Source: CAYWEM01 sp964457225
GTDB lineage: Bacteria; Acidobacteriota; Aminicenantia; UBA2199
Assembly (NCBI GenBank): GCA_964457225.1
Contig: CAYWEM010000014.1
Location: 1 to 64,000, forward strand
Length of the DNA stretch: 64,000 nt
Reading direction: 5' to 3'
In this document: positions 43,614-53,263 of the stretch, piece after piece
Layout: the number at the start of each line of letters is the position of its first letter
How positions within the stretch are numbered: position 1 is the stretch's first letter
Made by a program: the position numbers and the translations under genes
Notes under the pieces: generated by a model
Told to the model about the DNA's origin: nothing
The model's database searches: none
The model's input: only the letters and a program-made list of their open reading frames with translations

Positions 43614-44242
43614 TCTGTATTCCTTGCTTGTTGTGCGGTCAGTGTTTTAAAGAAGGCCTTCATGGCGGCGTGGTTTTTTCGCCCCGGCGCTTCTTCCAGG
43701 CTGCTGTTGACATCCAGCGCGTACGGTTCCAGGGATAAGAAAAAAGAAAGGTTTTCGCGATTCACCCCGCCTGCCAGAACCAGGTTGTTGCTTTTTTGCC
43801 GGGCCGCTTTGAGCAGTTCCGGATCGATCGGCCGACCGGTGCCTCCAGGCCGGTTTCCGTCCCAGGTGTCGAGCAGAATGATTTGGCCGGGGTAAAGATC
43901 CAGCAGGAACAAGTCCCCGGGATTACGAGGCCGCAATGCTTTCCAGAACGGCAGACCGAGTTTTTGACAGAATTCCGGTGATTCGGAACCGTGCAATTGC
44001 ACTGAATCCAGGCCGCAGAGTTTTTTTATTTCCCTTATTTTTTCAACGCTTTCATCGACAAAGACACCTATACGCCGAGATTTGCCCCCGGGAACATTCC
44101 GCAGAATCGCAGCTAAGGAGGCTGGATCGACATACCTCGGAGACGGCCGATGAAAGACGAAACCGAGATAATCCGCCCCCAGTTCCATGGCCAGTGATAT
44201 GTCAGGGGCCCTGGTCAGGCCGCATACTTTTAATTTAACCAT
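43610..44242 (-). CDS. trpF: Phosphoribosylanthranilate isomerase
   Basis: A 210-residue TIM-barrel enzyme of tryptophan synthesis. The start KVCGLTRAPD holds the catalytic Cys (usually KICG), and ALDVNSSLEEAPGRKNHAAM near the end is the phosphate-binding block with the catalytic Asp (DVNSS). Separate from trpC, unlike the enterobacterial fusion. Overlaps trpC by 8 nt. Confidence 0.94.
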   Translation of the reverse strand: MVKLKVCGLTRAPDISLAMELGADYLGFVFHRPSPRYVDPASLAAILRNVPGGKSRRIGVFVDESVEKIREIKKLCGLDSVQLHGSESPEFCQKLGLPFWKALRPRNPGDLFLLDLYPGQIILLDTWDGNRPGGTGRPIDPELLKAARQKSNNLVLAGGVNRENLSFFLSLEPYALDVNSSLEEAPGRKNHAAMKAFFKTLTAQQARNTE

Positions 44243-45005
44243 TGATCAGGGCCGCTAAAGCAGCCGGGGGCGAAGAGCTGCGCACCAGGTGTTCTCCAAC
44301 CAGGACACCGGCGAATCCGGCCCGGCGCAATTCGGCGATCTGGGCGGCCTTGTTCAGCCCCGAGGCACTGATAACCGGAATGCCAGTCGGCAGCAGGGGT
44401 TTTACGGCCAGGGAATGATTTGGATCGACACTGAAATCAAGCAAGTTGCGGTTGTTCACGGCTATCAGAGAGGGTTCCAGGGGCAGGACCCGTTCTATTT
44501 CTTCAGCCCCGTGAATTTCAAATAAAACGGCCAGACCAAGCCTGCGGGCCGCGGCGGCCAGTTCGGCCATGACCTGGTCTTCCAGGCAGGCGGCGATCAG
44601 CAGTATTAAATCCGCGCCCAGGTTGAAGGACTCGTAAACCTGGCCGGGGTGAACCATGAAGTCCTTGCGAAGGAGAGGCAGGCTGGTTGTATTCCGGGCC
44701 TTGACCAGGTCTTGAACATCGCCCCTGAAAAAATGCTTCTCCGTGATCACCGATACTGCTCCTGCTCCGGCGGCCTGGTATTCGCCGGCCAATACCGCGG
44801 GATCCAGTGCCGGGCGCAGGCCTCCCTTGAGCGGGGAGAAACGCTTGATTTCAGCGATGAACTTGAAATCCGCTCCAGGGCCTGGTTTAAAGGGCAGTGG
44901 TGGTTTTCTTTGATTCAGGATGAAATTATCCGGGTTGAAATCAGCGAATTTTTTTTCGTTATCCAGCCTGGTTTGATCGAGTATTTTTTTGAGCAGGTTA
45001 TTCAT
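44235..45005 (-). CDS. trpC: Indole-3-glycerol phosphate synthase
   Basis: A 256-residue TIM-barrel enzyme. The family blocks are IAEIKRFSPLKGGLRP (normally IAEIKRaSPSkG), LLRKDFMVHPGQVYE, VNNRNLLDFSVD and SASGLNKAAQI. Catalytic Lys and Glu positions are present. Overlaps trpGD by ATGA. Confidence 0.95.
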   Translation of the reverse strand: MNNLLKKILDQTRLDNEKKFADFNPDNFILNQRKPPLPFKPGPGADFKFIAEIKRFSPLKGGLRPALDPAVLAGEYQAAGAGAVSVITEKHFFRGDVQDLVKARNTTSLPLLRKDFMVHPGQVYESFNLGADLILLIAACLEDQVMAELAAAARRLGLAVLFEIHGAEEIERVLPLEPSLIAVNNRNLLDFSVDPNHSLAVKPLLPTGIPVISASGLNKAAQIAELRRAGFAGVLVGEHLVRSSSPPAALAALING

Positions 45006-46591
45006 TGGTTGCTCATAATTACCAATTGCTCAAGCTTCCGCCGGGCCGCGCCGCTTTCCAGTGATGTTTCGGCCGCCCGCAAAGCCGCGGGCAGGTCGGC
45101 GGCCAGTCCGCTCAGGTAAACGGCGGCGGCAGCGTTCATCAGCACTACTTCACGCTGCGGCCCGCTTTTTCCGTCCAGCACGGCCAGCACGATCTCGGCA
45201 TTGGTGCGCAGGTTGCCCCCGGCCAGGTCCTGGAGCCGGCAGGGACTGAAACCAAAATCGGCCGGCTGCAGTGTATAGCGGCGCAGCCAGTTTTCCCTGA
45301 TTTCCACTACTTCGGAAGCCCCGCCCAGGGATATCTCGTCCAGCCCGTCAAGGCCGTGAACCAGCATGGCTCTTTCCGCGCCAAGCTGCATAAGGGCCTG
45401 GGCCATTTTCGGCAGCATTTCCGCCCGGCTTACTCCGATCAACTGCCGGCCGGCACCGGCCGGGTTGACCAAAGGACCGATCAGGTTGAAAATCGTTCTG
45501 ACACCGATTTCCAGGCGGGCCGTTGCCGCGTGCTTCATGGCCGGGTGCAGGCGGGGAGCGAAAAGAAAGGCCAGTCCTATTTGCTCGAGACATCGCTCCA
45601 TGACCTCGAGCGGAGCACTGATGTTGACTCCCAGCGCTTCCAGCAGGTCGGCGCTGCCGCACCTCGAAGTGATCGAGCGGTTGCCGTGCTTGGCCACCAG
45701 GACCCCGGCCCCGGCGGCCACGAAGGCGGCGCAGGTGGAAATGTTAAAGGTCCCGCTCCCATCCCCCCCGGTGCCGCAGGTGTCGATCAAGGGGCGGTTC
45801 TGCCTGTTGGCCACGGTCACCACCCGCTGCCGCATGGCCCGGGCGAAACCGGTTATTTCGCCGACCGCTTCTCCCTTGAGATGCAGGGCGGTCAACAACC
45901 CGGCAACCTGGGCGGGTGTGGCTTTTCCCGAGGCGATTTCGTTCATCACTTCCTCGGCCTCGGCTTCATCCAGGTTTTCGGCCCGGCAGACTTTATCTAT
46001 CGCCCCCTGGATGCGGGTAGGTTTGCGCCTGGGATCGATAAAATTTGTCAGGATCTCCAGGCCGAATTCACTGCCGATTGATTCAGGGTGAAACTGCACT
46101 CCTTCGATGGAGTAGCTTCGGTGGCGCAGAGCCATGATTTCACCCTCATCTGTCCAGGCCGATATTTCAAGTTCATTGGGCACCGTGGCCCTTTCAACGG
46201 CCAGGGAGTGGTAACGGATGGCCCGGAATGGATTGCGGATACCGCTGAATATACCCTTGCCGTCATGATAGACCATGCTTTCCCGACCGTGGTGGATGGT
46301 TTTCGCCGGGGCCACGACCGCACCGAATGCAGCGCCGATGCACTGGTGTCCAAGGCAGACTCCCAGGATCGGAATGCGTCCCTGGAAAAGCTTGATGATT
46401 TCGAGAGACAGACCGGCCTGCTCCGGTCGTCCCGGGCCGGGAGATATGACTATCTGCTCTGGTTGAAGGGTTTCAATCTCGGCAATGCTGATGGAGTCGT
46501 TCCGGAAGACGAGAACCTCGCGGCCCAGGCGGCGCAGGTATTGGAATATGTTATAGGTGAAGGAATCGTAATTGTCGATCAGGATTATCAT
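45002..46591 (-). CDS. trpGD: Anthranilate synthase glutaminase fused to phosphoribosyltransferase
   Basis: A 529-residue fusion. Residues 1-about 190 form the class I glutamine amidotransferase TrpG with nucleophile C79 (ILGVCLGHQCIG) and a His-x-Glu in VQFHPESIGS; residues about 200-529 form TrpD with CGTGGDGSGTFNIST and AKHGNRSITSRCGSADLLEALG (quoted in part). The same fusion exists in E. coli, but the arrangement also arose elsewhere. ATG at 46591 chosen for the GGAGGG seven bases upstream; it lies 1 bp after the trpE stop. Confidence 0.95.
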   Translation of the reverse strand: MIILIDNYDSFTYNIFQYLRRLGREVLVFRNDSISIAEIETLQPEQIVISPGPGRPEQAGLSLEIIKLFQGRIPILGVCLGHQCIGAAFGAVVAPAKTIHHGRESMVYHDGKGIFSGIRNPFRAIRYHSLAVERATVPNELEISAWTDEGEIMALRHRSYSIEGVQFHPESIGSEFGLEILTNFIDPRRKPTRIQGAIDKVCRAENLDEAEAEEVMNEIASGKATPAQVAGLLTALHLKGEAVGEITGFARAMRQRVVTVANRQNRPLIDTCGTGGDGSGTFNISTCAAFVAAGAGVLVAKHGNRSITSRCGSADLLEALGVNISAPLEVMERCLEQIGLAFLFAPRLHPAMKHAATARLEIGVRTIFNLIGPLVNPAGAGRQLIGVSRAEMLPKMAQALMQLGAERAMLVHGLDGLDEISLGGASEVVEIRENWLRRYTLQPADFGFSPCRLQDLAGGNLRTNAEIVLAVLDGKSGPQREVVLMNAAAAVYLSGLAADLPAALRAAETSLESGAARRKLEQLVIMSNQ

Positions 46592-46592
46592 T

Positions 46593-48077
46593 TCATTGCC
46601 CTCCATGGGCGGTGTTTATGGCCTGAAAGAGGGCCCGTGCCTTCTGCAGGGTTTCCTGGTACTCTCTTTCCGGATCCGAGGATTCGACGATTCCCGCTCC
46701 GGCCTGGATGAAGGCCTGCCCGTCCTTGACCAGGATGGTCCGGATGGTGATGCAGGAGTCGAAGCTCCCGTTCAATCCGAGGTAAAAAACCATGCCTCCG
46801 TAAGGTCCCCGCCGTCGGCCCTCGATTTCCCCGATTATTTCCATGGCCCTGACTTTCGGCGCGCCGCTCAGGGTTCCGGCCGGAAATACCGCCCTGATCA
46901 GGTCGAATACATCCCTGTCCGGAGCCAGTTCGCCTTTCACCGTGGAAACCAGGTGCATGACGTGCGAATAGCGTTCGATCGACATGAAATCAACCACTTC
47001 GATACTGCCTGGCACGGCCACCCGGCCCAGGTCATTGCGGGCCAGGTCAACCAGCATGATGTGCTCGGCTCTTTCCTTGGTGTCGGCCAGCAACTCCCGG
47101 GCCAGACTGCTGTCCTCGGAAATGGTGGCTCCGCGGGGCCTGGTGCCGGCGATCGGCTTGGTGATCAGGTCTTTTCCCTGGGCCTTGACCATGATTTCCG
47201 GAGAAGAACCGACCAGGATAAAAGAGCCGAAGTCGAGATAAAAAAGATAAGGCGAGGGGTTTTCGGCCCGCAAAGCCTGGTAGACGCTGAATGGATCGGC
47301 CTCGAGCGGGGTGCTGAAGCTTTGGGAAAGCACGACCTGGATTATTTCTCCGGCCCGGATGTAATCCAGGCACCGGGCCACACCCTGCTTGAATTCTTCC
47401 CTGTTCACCGCGGCCTTCATTTCCTTTATCTTTGCTTTTCCCGGGGTATTCCCCCGGGGCAGGGGGGCGGCCAGCATTTTTTCGTATTTTTCGATCAAAC
47501 GGCAGGCCTTTTCATATTCAACATGAGCATCCTCTCCGCCGTCGGCCAGGGCGATGATACAGATCGATCTCCTGACTGAATCGTAAACAAGGAGCAGCTC
47601 GGGGATGACCAGCAGGCCGTCCGGCAAATCGTCCTGTTGCGGTTCAGCTTTAATTTTTTCAAAATACTGTACTGCCTCGTAACCGAGAAATCCGATGGCG
47701 CCTCCGAAAAACGGAGGCAGGTGTTCGTATTCCGGACTGCGTAATTGTTTGAAGTATTCCCTGATTTCCAGCAAGGGGTTGTCCGTTTCCAGGTCCAGGT
47801 TTTTCCCCGGGGTGCTGTTCTTGTGCCGGATTTCCAGACTGCGGCCGCGGAGCGTCATCCGGCATTTTTTCCCGCAGGCGATAAAGGAATAACGTCCAAC
47901 GTGCTCGCCCCGTTCAATCGACTCCAGGAGAAATTCTCCGCGGCATTTCAGGAATATCGACAAAGGGGTTTCGAAATCCGCCCGGAATTCCCGGCTGAGC
48001 GGGATGATGTTGAATTCCGCGGCCGCCCTGCTGAATTCCTCGATGTTCGGCCGGATTTCACTTTTTTCCTGGTTCAT
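46593..48077 (-). CDS. trpE: Anthranilate synthase component I
   Basis: A 494-residue chorismate-using enzyme. C-terminal catalytic blocks are ITKPIAGTRPRGAT, ERAEHIMLVDLARNDLGRVA, FPAGTLSGAPKVRAMEII and GAGIVESSDPEREYQET. The N-terminal region with LLESIERGEHVGRYSFIA includes the tryptophan feedback site (LLES motif), so it is probably inhibited by Trp. The ATG at 48077 follows GGAGG and overlaps the aroC stop by ATGA, which joins the shikimate and tryptophan halves of the operon. Confidence 0.95.
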   Translation of the reverse strand: MNQEKSEIRPNIEEFSRAAAEFNIIPLSREFRADFETPLSIFLKCRGEFLLESIERGEHVGRYSFIACGKKCRMTLRGRSLEIRHKNSTPGKNLDLETDNPLLEIREYFKQLRSPEYEHLPPFFGGAIGFLGYEAVQYFEKIKAEPQQDDLPDGLLVIPELLLVYDSVRRSICIIALADGGEDAHVEYEKACRLIEKYEKMLAAPLPRGNTPGKAKIKEMKAAVNREEFKQGVARCLDYIRAGEIIQVVLSQSFSTPLEADPFSVYQALRAENPSPYLFYLDFGSFILVGSSPEIMVKAQGKDLITKPIAGTRPRGATISEDSSLARELLADTKERAEHIMLVDLARNDLGRVAVPGSIEVVDFMSIERYSHVMHLVSTVKGELAPDRDVFDLIRAVFPAGTLSGAPKVRAMEIIGEIEGRRRGPYGGMVFYLGLNGSFDSCITIRTILVKDGQAFIQAGAGIVESSDPEREYQETLQKARALFQAINTAHGGQ

Positions 48078-49072
48078 TTTTTCCTCCATACTGGTTTAAT
48101 CCTGCCGGCCAGGATGAGCAAGTCGGCCAGTACCACGGCGCTTACTGCTTCCAGCACCACCGGCAGGCGCAGGGCGAAACAGGTGTCGTGACGGCCGGCC
48201 AGTCGAAGTTCTTCCCGCAGTCCCGTGATCGGGTTATAGGTAAGCTGGCCGAGACCGATGCTGGCCGTTGGCCTGGCGGCCGCCCGGAAGAGCAATTGAT
48301 TGCCGTTGCTGATCCCGCCGTTGCAGCCGCCGCTGTGGTTGGTCCGGGTTTTGCCGCCCCGGTTTAAAATAAGGTCGTTGTAAGCGCTGCCGGTCATGGC
48401 CGCGGATCGGAATCCGGTTCCGAACTCGATTCCCTTGATACCCGGAACGGCGAAAACGAGATGGGCGATCAGGGATTCAAGCGAATCAAAGAACGGTTCC
48501 CCCAGTCCGGCCGGAACCCGGAAAGCACGGCATTCGAGCAGCCCGCCCAGGGAGTCATTGGACTTGAGGGCCTGTTCAACGGTCTTTTCGATATGCCGGC
48601 TGCCGCCGGCTTCAAGCAGGCGGGCCTGCAGGCGCAGTGGAACGATGATCTTTTTGGCCACCACTCCTGCGGCCACCAGGCCAAGTGTCAGGCGCCCGGA
48701 AAACATTCCGCCGCCCCGGCGATCATGAAAGCCGCCGAATTTCTTCCCGGCCGCGAAATCGGCATGCCCGGGACGGGGTATGGCCGAACTGCTCAAATAA
48801 TCTTCGCTCCTGGCATCCTGGTTGGAAAAGCTGATAAGCAGGGGTGCGCCGCTGGTTCGACCCTGGCAGATTCCGGAACGTATTTCCGGAACATCGGCTT
48901 CCCTTCTTTTGGTGGTGCCCGGCGCGCCGCTGCGTCGCCGCTGCAGGTCGGCGCTGAAGTCCTCCACGCTCAGCGGCAGGCCGGCCGGACAGCCGTCTAT
49001 GGTCACCCCGATTTCCCGGCCATGGGACTCTCCGTGTAAATGAATGCGAAAAACCCTTCCGAAGCTGTTCAT
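48074..49072 (-). CDS. aroC: Chorismate synthase
   Basis: A 332-residue FMN-dependent enzyme making chorismate from EPSP. Blocks: FRIHLHGESHGREIGVTIDG at the start, FSNQDARSEDY, RPGHADF and FHDRRGGGMFSGR. Slightly shorter than the usual 350-390 residues. Overlaps aroA by ATGA. Confidence 0.95.
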   Translation of the reverse strand: MNSFGRVFRIHLHGESHGREIGVTIDGCPAGLPLSVEDFSADLQRRRSGAPGTTKRREADVPEIRSGICQGRTSGAPLLISFSNQDARSEDYLSSSAIPRPGHADFAAGKKFGGFHDRRGGGMFSGRLTLGLVAAGVVAKKIIVPLRLQARLLEAGGSRHIEKTVEQALKSNDSLGGLLECRAFRVPAGLGEPFFDSLESLIAHLVFAVPGIKGIEFGTGFRSAAMTGSAYNDLILNRGGKTRTNHSGGCNGGISNGNQLLFRAAARPTASIGLGQLTYNPITGLREELRLAGRHDTCFALRLPVVLEAVSAVVLADLLILAGRIKPVWRKK

Positions 49073-50325
49073 GTTGTTCTTGCCCCCAGTGTTGCGAGAT
49101 CCTGGAAAAAACCCGCATATGATTTGGTTACGCAGTCCGGGTCAGCAATGGATACCGGACTCGAGGCGGCCAGAGCGGCTACGGCCAGGGCCATGGCCAT
49201 GCGGTGGTCCCGGTGGGAATCGACCCGGCCGCCGCGCAGGGAGCCGCCCCGGATCAGCAGGCAATCGTTTTCGAAACTGATGCTTGCTCCCAGCCTGCTG
49301 AATTCGCGGCACAGGGCCTGGCCGCGATCAGATTCCTTGTGTTTCAGGCGGTGCACTCCATGAATGCGTGATGTGCCGCTGCAGTGCACGGCCAGCGCCG
49401 CCAGGGGCGGAAACAGGTCCGGAGCGCCCGCGGCGTCAAAACAAAAACCGCGCAGGGAGTTTTTCCCGGCCACCAGCAGTCCGTCCCGCCATTCCAGGTC
49501 GGCTCCACAGTCCTCCAGAGCTTCCAGGATACGCCGGTCCGCTTGCCTTGAATCGGCCGCCAGGCCGCTCAGGCTGACTTGCCCTGCCAGGGCGCCGGCC
49601 ACCAGCAGAAAGGAGGCGGCGCTCCAGTCTCCTTCAATTTCAATTTCCGCCGGCCGGAAGGTCTGGCCCCCGGGAATTCGAAAAAACCTGTAGTTTTCGT
49701 TTTCCGCGCTGATACCGAAAACTGACATGATCTCCAGGGTCAGGTCTGCATAGGATCTGCTTTGCAGGTTTTCAACCTGGATGGAGGCTCCCCGGTGAGT
49801 CAGGGGCAGGGCCAGCAGCAGGCCGCTCAGAAATTGAGAGGTCAGGTTTCCGTCCAGGCTGCAGTATCCGCCGGCCAGCGGCCCCTGCACGGTCAGGGGG
49901 GGGAAACCGCGATCAGAAGAACAGGCGGCGCCCAGGGTCTGGAGTGTCTTTTCCATGAAGCCCATGGGGCGTGCGGCCAAAGTGCCGGAGCCGGTCAGTT
50001 TGATTTCCTGGTCAGCCAGGGCGGCGATCGGGGTGAACATGCGCAGGCTCAACCCGGCCTCACCGCAGTCGATTTCGCTGGCGCGGGGCTTCAAACCGCC
50101 GTCGATCGTGACCAGGTCGTTTCCGGTCTTGACAGAGGCCCCCAGGCACCATACCGCGTTCAGGGCCGCCAGTGCGTCGCGGCAGAAAGATGGTTTTCTG
50201 ATCAGGCTGCGGCCTGGTGCGAGCAAGGCCGCGGCCAGGGCTCTCTGCATGAAACTTTTCGAGGCCGGAACCCTGATTCGGCCTTCAATTCTTGACGAAT
50301 GGACTGATTTCTGCGGCCAGGACAT
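49069..50325 (-). CDS. aroA: 3-phosphoshikimate 1-carboxyvinyltransferase (EPSP synthase)
   Basis: A 418-residue enzyme transferring enolpyruvate to shikimate 3-phosphate. Blocks: RVPASKSFMQRALAAALLA, the region ending LTGSGTLAARPM, and DHRMAMALAVAAL. The ATG at 50325 has AGGAGGT at ideal spacing; it overlaps the end of aroEK by 41 nt, the longest overlap in the operon. Confidence 0.95.
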   Translation of the reverse strand: MSWPQKSVHSSRIEGRIRVPASKSFMQRALAAALLAPGRSLIRKPSFCRDALAALNAVWCLGASVKTGNDLVTIDGGLKPRASEIDCGEAGLSLRMFTPIAALADQEIKLTGSGTLAARPMGFMEKTLQTLGAACSSDRGFPPLTVQGPLAGGYCSLDGNLTSQFLSGLLLALPLTHRGASIQVENLQSRSYADLTLEIMSVFGISAENENYRFFRIPGGQTFRPAEIEIEGDWSAASFLLVAGALAGQVSLSGLAADSRQADRRILEALEDCGADLEWRDGLLVAGKNSLRGFCFDAAGAPDLFPPLAALAVHCSGTSRIHGVHRLKHKESDRGQALCREFSRLGASISFENDCLLIRGGSLRGGRVDSHRDHRMAMALAVAALAASSPVSIADPDCVTKSYAGFFQDLATLGARTT

Positions 50326-51580
50326 CGGCCACCTCCTCTGGTTTTTTATCGTTCAGCAGGACCAGGTCGGCGCTTTGCCCGTAAAGACATGTCCTGCGGT
50401 TGAAAAGCTCTTCGATGGACGGCCTTTCCGCCGCGGCCGCCAGCAGGGGACGCCGGCTGCCGGCCAGCCGCGGCTTCAGCCGGGCCAGAGGCAGGTAGAG
50501 CCAGATGACATGACTGTCATGGCGCAACATGGAACGACAGTCCGGATCCAGGATGACACCGCCGCCCCAGGCGATCACCGTTCGTTCCCGGCGAAGCAGA
50601 TCTCCGGCGATTTTCTTTTCCAGGTGCCGGAAGCCTTGTTCGCCCCAGCGGTCGAATACTGAGTTGATTGAAAGGCCGGTCGTGGTTTCCAGGTATTTGT
50701 CGGCGTCCACCCAGGAATAACCGAGTTTTTCCGCCAGCAGCGGGGCCAGGGTGCTCTTGCCGCAGCCCATGAAACCGATCAGTGATATTATTTGCTTGTT
50801 TTCCGGTGCTTTAAGTTCCAGTCCGGCCAGGTTGCGCTTGTCGATCTTTTCAAGCCCGTGAAAGCGGGCGAACGCGGCCAGGCCCTGGTGCAGGAGCCAG
50901 TTTTCTCCGCCCAGATAGCGGCAGTTTTTCTCTGAGGCGATTCTTGCCATGGGGCGCAGCCGGTAATCGGCATCGAAAACCACAGTGTCTGGATTAAGGT
51001 CATGCCGGGTCAATTCCGGGGGGCAGATCGGAGTGGTGTTTATCAGCAGGGTGTTCTCGGCCAGGGCCGCCGGTAATTCAGCCCAGGCACGGACCCGGCA
51101 GTTTAGAGTCCGGGCGGTTTCTCTGCCCCTCTTTGCCGAGCGGTTGATTAAAGTCACCAGGCCGCCGGCCTGTTTCAGGGCCAAAACCGCCGCCCGCCCG
51201 GCGCCGCCGGCTCCCAGTACCAGGCAAGGCCTGCCGCCCAACTCGATATCAGCGCTCTTCAGGCATTGCTCAACTCCGGCCGGATCGGTGTTGGCCGCAA
51301 CCAGCCGGCTGTTTTCAGCCAGCAGGGTGTTGGCCGCGTTCAGCAGTCCGGCCTCTTTTTCGCATAGATCGGCCAGTTTGCGTGCTTCTTCTTTCCAGGG
51401 GGCTGTGACGTTGATTCCGCAAAAAATCCTTTCCCTGAGAAAAAGGTCGATTTCCGCCGCTGTATCCACGCGTAAGCGGCAGTATGAGGCCTCGATGCCG
51501 TGCCTGGCGGCCAGGAAATTGTGCAGGGCTGGGCTGAGGCTGTGAAAGACCGGCCTACCGGCCACGGCGTATAGCTTCAT
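50285..51580 (-). CDS. aroEK: Fused shikimate dehydrogenase-shikimate kinase
   Basis: A 431-residue fusion. Residues 1-about 255 are AroE: VAGRPVFHSLSPALHNFLA (SxSP shikimate loop), INVTAPWKEEARKLAD with the catalytic Lys, and the NADP motif LGAGGAGRAAVLAL. Residues about 262-431 are AroK with P-loop GFMGCGKST, DADKYLE, and FRHLEKK, GGGVIL. Both active sites look complete. It catalyses two steps around the shikimate intermediate. This fusion order is not the usual AroD-AroE or pentafunctional AROM arrangement. ATG overlaps the aroD stop by four bases. Confidence 0.93.
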   Translation of the reverse strand: MKLYAVAGRPVFHSLSPALHNFLAARHGIEASYCRLRVDTAAEIDLFLRERIFCGINVTAPWKEEARKLADLCEKEAGLLNAANTLLAENSRLVAANTDPAGVEQCLKSADIELGGRPCLVLGAGGAGRAAVLALKQAGGLVTLINRSAKRGRETARTLNCRVRAWAELPAALAENTLLINTTPICPPELTRHDLNPDTVVFDADYRLRPMARIASEKNCRYLGGENWLLHQGLAAFARFHGLEKIDKRNLAGLELKAPENKQIISLIGFMGCGKSTLAPLLAEKLGYSWVDADKYLETTTGLSINSVFDRWGEQGFRHLEKKIAGDLLRRERTVIAWGGGVILDPDCRSMLRHDSHVIWLYLPLARLKPRLAGSRRPLLAAAAERPSIEELFNRRTCLYGQSADLVLLNDKKPEEVADVLAAEISPFVKN

Positions 51581-52236
51581 GATTTTTCCGCCCTGTCCAG
51601 TATGTCTAAGATGCTGGTCATTTCCGCAGTGCTCATCTGTCCGGCAGCTGTGGCTGCTCCTTTTTCCGGCCTGGCGTAAATGAAAGGGGCGCCGAGCCGC
51701 AGGGCGGCGATCCTGGTCCAGCCGGCGGCCGCGCCCATGCCGATGGCCACCAGGCTGCCCGGACTGGACCGGTACAGATCATAGAGAGAGATAATCCGCG
51801 CGGCTTCGGCCGGTTCTTTCACCAGGCAGGCGATTTTTACCACATCGGCTCCGGCCCGGCGGCAGTCGGCCGCTTTTTTTCTCAACACGGCCAGGCCGGG
51901 AGTGTGCTGATGATTGTGGTAGGAAACGATCAGGCGACAGCCGCGTTTCCGGGCCAGGTTCGACAGCAGGGAGAAGATGCCCGGCTTTTCATCGAGATCC
52001 AGGTCGAGATAAGCGGCTCCGGCTTCAACGGCGGCGGCCAGCAGTGAAATTCGGTGCTCATCCTTCATGACGCCCGGTCGACAGGTGGCGATCAGGGTTT
52101 GTCGGCGTGAAAAGATCCGCCTGACCAGGTCGGGGCTCAATCCGAGCAGATCAAGCCTGATTTCGGCGCATGCCAGGCCGTCAAGAAGGTCAGGATGGAA
52201 GGGGCGGTCAATACAGCCAAAGCTTGTGCAGATCAT
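51577..52236 (-). CDS. aroD: Type I 3-dehydroquinate dehydratase
   Basis: A 219-residue TIM-barrel enzyme using a Schiff-base lysine. EIRLDLLG, ATCRPG, IVSYHNHQHTP (catalytic His) and DVVKIACL (catalytic Lys) match type I enzymes. The frame is open upstream within aroB, but the ATG at 52236 gives the correct N-terminus; it overlaps aroB by 29 nt and lacks a clear ribosome site, so it probably depends on coupling. Confidence 0.92.
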   Translation of the reverse strand: MICTSFGCIDRPFHPDLLDGLACAEIRLDLLGLSPDLVRRIFSRRQTLIATCRPGVMKDEHRISLLAAAVEAGAAYLDLDLDEKPGIFSLLSNLARKRGCRLIVSYHNHQHTPGLAVLRKKAADCRRAGADVVKIACLVKEPAEAARIISLYDLYRSSPGSLVAIGMGAAAGWTRIAALRLGAPFIYARPEKGAATAAGQMSTAEMTSILDILDRAEKS

Positions 52237-53263
52237 GGTAGTATTGCCGGACTTTAATTCCTTCCAGCCTGACGATTTCAGCGGCGCCGATAGTTCGCAA
52301 AAGCACCAGGTCCATTTCCGCCCCGGCTTTTTTCTTGTCACGGCCCAGGGCCCGGGCCAAGGGCGGCCAGGGACAGTCAGTTTTTTGCGGCAGGCCGAAG
52401 GCTTCCAGTAAATCGAGCAATCTTTCTTTTTCAGAAGCGCACAGCATGCCGAGGCGTTCTGAAATGGCAGACGCCGCGGCCATGCCGATTGCCACCGCGG
52501 CACCGTGATCAATTCGCCCTGCTCTTTCCAGGGCGTGGCCCAGGGTATGACCGAAATTCAGTTTTTTCCTCGCTCCTGTTTCAAATTCGTCTTCCAGGAC
52601 CAAGCTGATCTTGATCTTTACCGCCTCCCGGACAACCCGCCCCAGTTCTTCCTGTTTAAGCTTCCGCAGGGGGTTCCTGTTTTTCTCCAGGAAAGCGAAA
52701 AGCCCGGCGTCTGCTATGGCGGCGGCCTTGATCGTTTCGGCGAAACCGCAGGCTGCTTGTTCCGGTGACAGGGTGGCCAGGAAAGCCGGACTGATGAAAA
52801 TGAAGCGAGGCTGGTTTATGGTTCCCACCAGGTTTTTGTAAGCATCCAGGTTGACTCCGTTCTTGCCGCCGATGGCCGCGTCCACCTGGGCCAGCAGGGT
52901 GGTAGGAACCAGGCCGCAGGGCAGGCCGCGCATGAAGGTGGCGGCCGTGAAGGCCGTCAGGTCACAGATCACCCCTCCGCCCAGGCCGAGCAGGAAAGAC
53001 GAGCGGTCCGCTCCCAGTTTGAGCAGTTCACGATAGGTGGATTCAACCCTGGACAGTTTCTTGCTTCTTTCACCGGGAGGAAGAACCAGCCGCGGTATGC
53101 GCGCGGGCAGAAGGTTTCCGTACAGTCGGTTCACCTGGTCATCGGTAATGACTATGGTTCTCTCCGGCAGCAGCTTGACCAGTTCACCAGGCTGAGCGCC
53201 GCTGTAAAGCGTGGTCCGCCTGACCCTCTCCGGAAATACGAGTGATTGTTCTTCAACCGGCAC
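52208..53263 (-). CDS. aroB: 3-dehydroquinate synthase
   Basis: A 351-residue NAD- and zinc-dependent enzyme. Blocks: LGLGGGVICDLTAFTAATFM with the NAD-binding glycines, PTTLLAQVDAAIGGKNGVN and NFGHTLGHALE with zinc-binding His residues. The start is a GTG at 53263 with GGAG nine bases upstream, overlapping the aroF stop by 11 nt. Confidence 0.95.
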   Translation of the reverse strand: MPVEEQSLVFPERVRRTTLYSGAQPGELVKLLPERTIVITDDQVNRLYGNLLPARIPRLVLPPGERSKKLSRVESTYRELLKLGADRSSFLLGLGGGVICDLTAFTAATFMRGLPCGLVPTTLLAQVDAAIGGKNGVNLDAYKNLVGTINQPRFIFISPAFLATLSPEQAACGFAETIKAAAIADAGLFAFLEKNRNPLRKLKQEELGRVVREAVKIKISLVLEDEFETGARKKLNFGHTLGHALERAGRIDHGAAVAIGMAAASAISERLGMLCASEKERLLDLLEAFGLPQKTDCPWPPLARALGRDKKKAGAEMDLVLLRTIGAAEIVRLEGIKVRQYYHDLHKLWLY

